Shown here: one piece after another, positions 63,721 through 64,000 of the stretch
Layout of the letters: each line of letters starts with the position of its first letter
Position numbering within the stretch: position 1 is the stretch's first letter
Assembly: GCF_019393635.1 (NCBI RefSeq)
Contig: NC_057861.1
Location: forward strand, 166,014,303-166,078,302
Length of the DNA stretch: 64,000 nt
DNA from: Dromiciops gliroides
Lineage: Eukaryota > Chordata > Mammalia > Microbiotheria > Microbiotheriidae
Direction of reading: 5' to 3'
Position numbers and translations under genes: made by a program
The notes under the pieces: generated by a model
Databases searched by the model: none
Seen by the model: only the letters and a program-made list of their open reading frames with translations
What the model was told of the DNA's origin: nothing

Positions 63721-64000
63721 TCACCTTCCATTCTTTACCTCTACTGAGTATCTGCAATTCAAGGGGGGAGTAACAATTTCTACTGTCCATCTTTCTGGCT
63801 CCTTTGTGAAGCTTTTCCTCAACTACAGTAGACTGATCCAGCCTTATCACTCCCTACTTATAGTAATAATAGTAGCTTACATATGTGTGTGCATAATTAT
63901 ATATATTTATTTATAATGCTATATATAGTATAGCACTCTACAAAGTGAGATGGCCATGTAGGGTGATAGGTTGGAAGAAAAATAAAAAGAAAGTTCAGAG

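Overview
The window is mammalian nuclear DNA, almost certainly from a marsupial. The best evidence is a recurrent tRNA-headed SINE (WSINE1-type: 'gcagctaggtgg...cagtggat...', ending in 'caagtcacttaaccc' plus an A-tail), Mar1-type CORE-SINEs and L1 copies of marsupial type. The organism may be an Australian-lineage marsupial such as a dasyurid, but that is only a guess. There are no bacterial-style operons. Most long open frames are chance frames in microsatellites, pyrimidine tracts or decayed retroelements.

One host protein gene is recognisable: NRN1 (neuritin, CPG15), complete on the minus strand. It has three coding exons, 44178-44232, 38542-38686 and 34352-34583, with consensus GT-AG junctions, and encodes 143 residues. 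These comprise a signal peptide, the six-cysteine neuritin core and a hydrophobic GPI-attachment tail. The 5' leader lies within about 44233-44560. It has TATA-like boxes upstream, a long CT tract (GA on the plus strand), and three upstream ATGs, one forming an uORF that overlaps the NRN1 start. The 3' UTR probably runs to about 33400, near two minus-strand AATAAA signals. A CpG-rich block with a perfect CRE palindrome lies about 2.3 kb upstream of the start codon.

Layout: 1-24 kb is repeat-dense intergenic DNA (SINEs, 3' pieces of L1, and a retroviral LTR with four direct repeats downstream of its poly(A) signal). From about 23.8 to 48.7 kb no WSINE or L1 copy was found; this is the NRN1 domain, rich in long GT, GA and pyrimidine tracts. 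From 48.7 to 64 kb the DNA is again repeat-dense. It includes a recent tandem duplication (48.9-49.2 kb), possible solo LTRs, and at 57494-60343 a 2.85-kb L1-derived element. That element has a 5' region, ORF1, an antisense SINE-like segment, a tandem-repeat block and an L1 3' end, but no room for most of ORF2. It is bounded by an 11-bp target-site duplication. It is the strongest candidate for something not well described.
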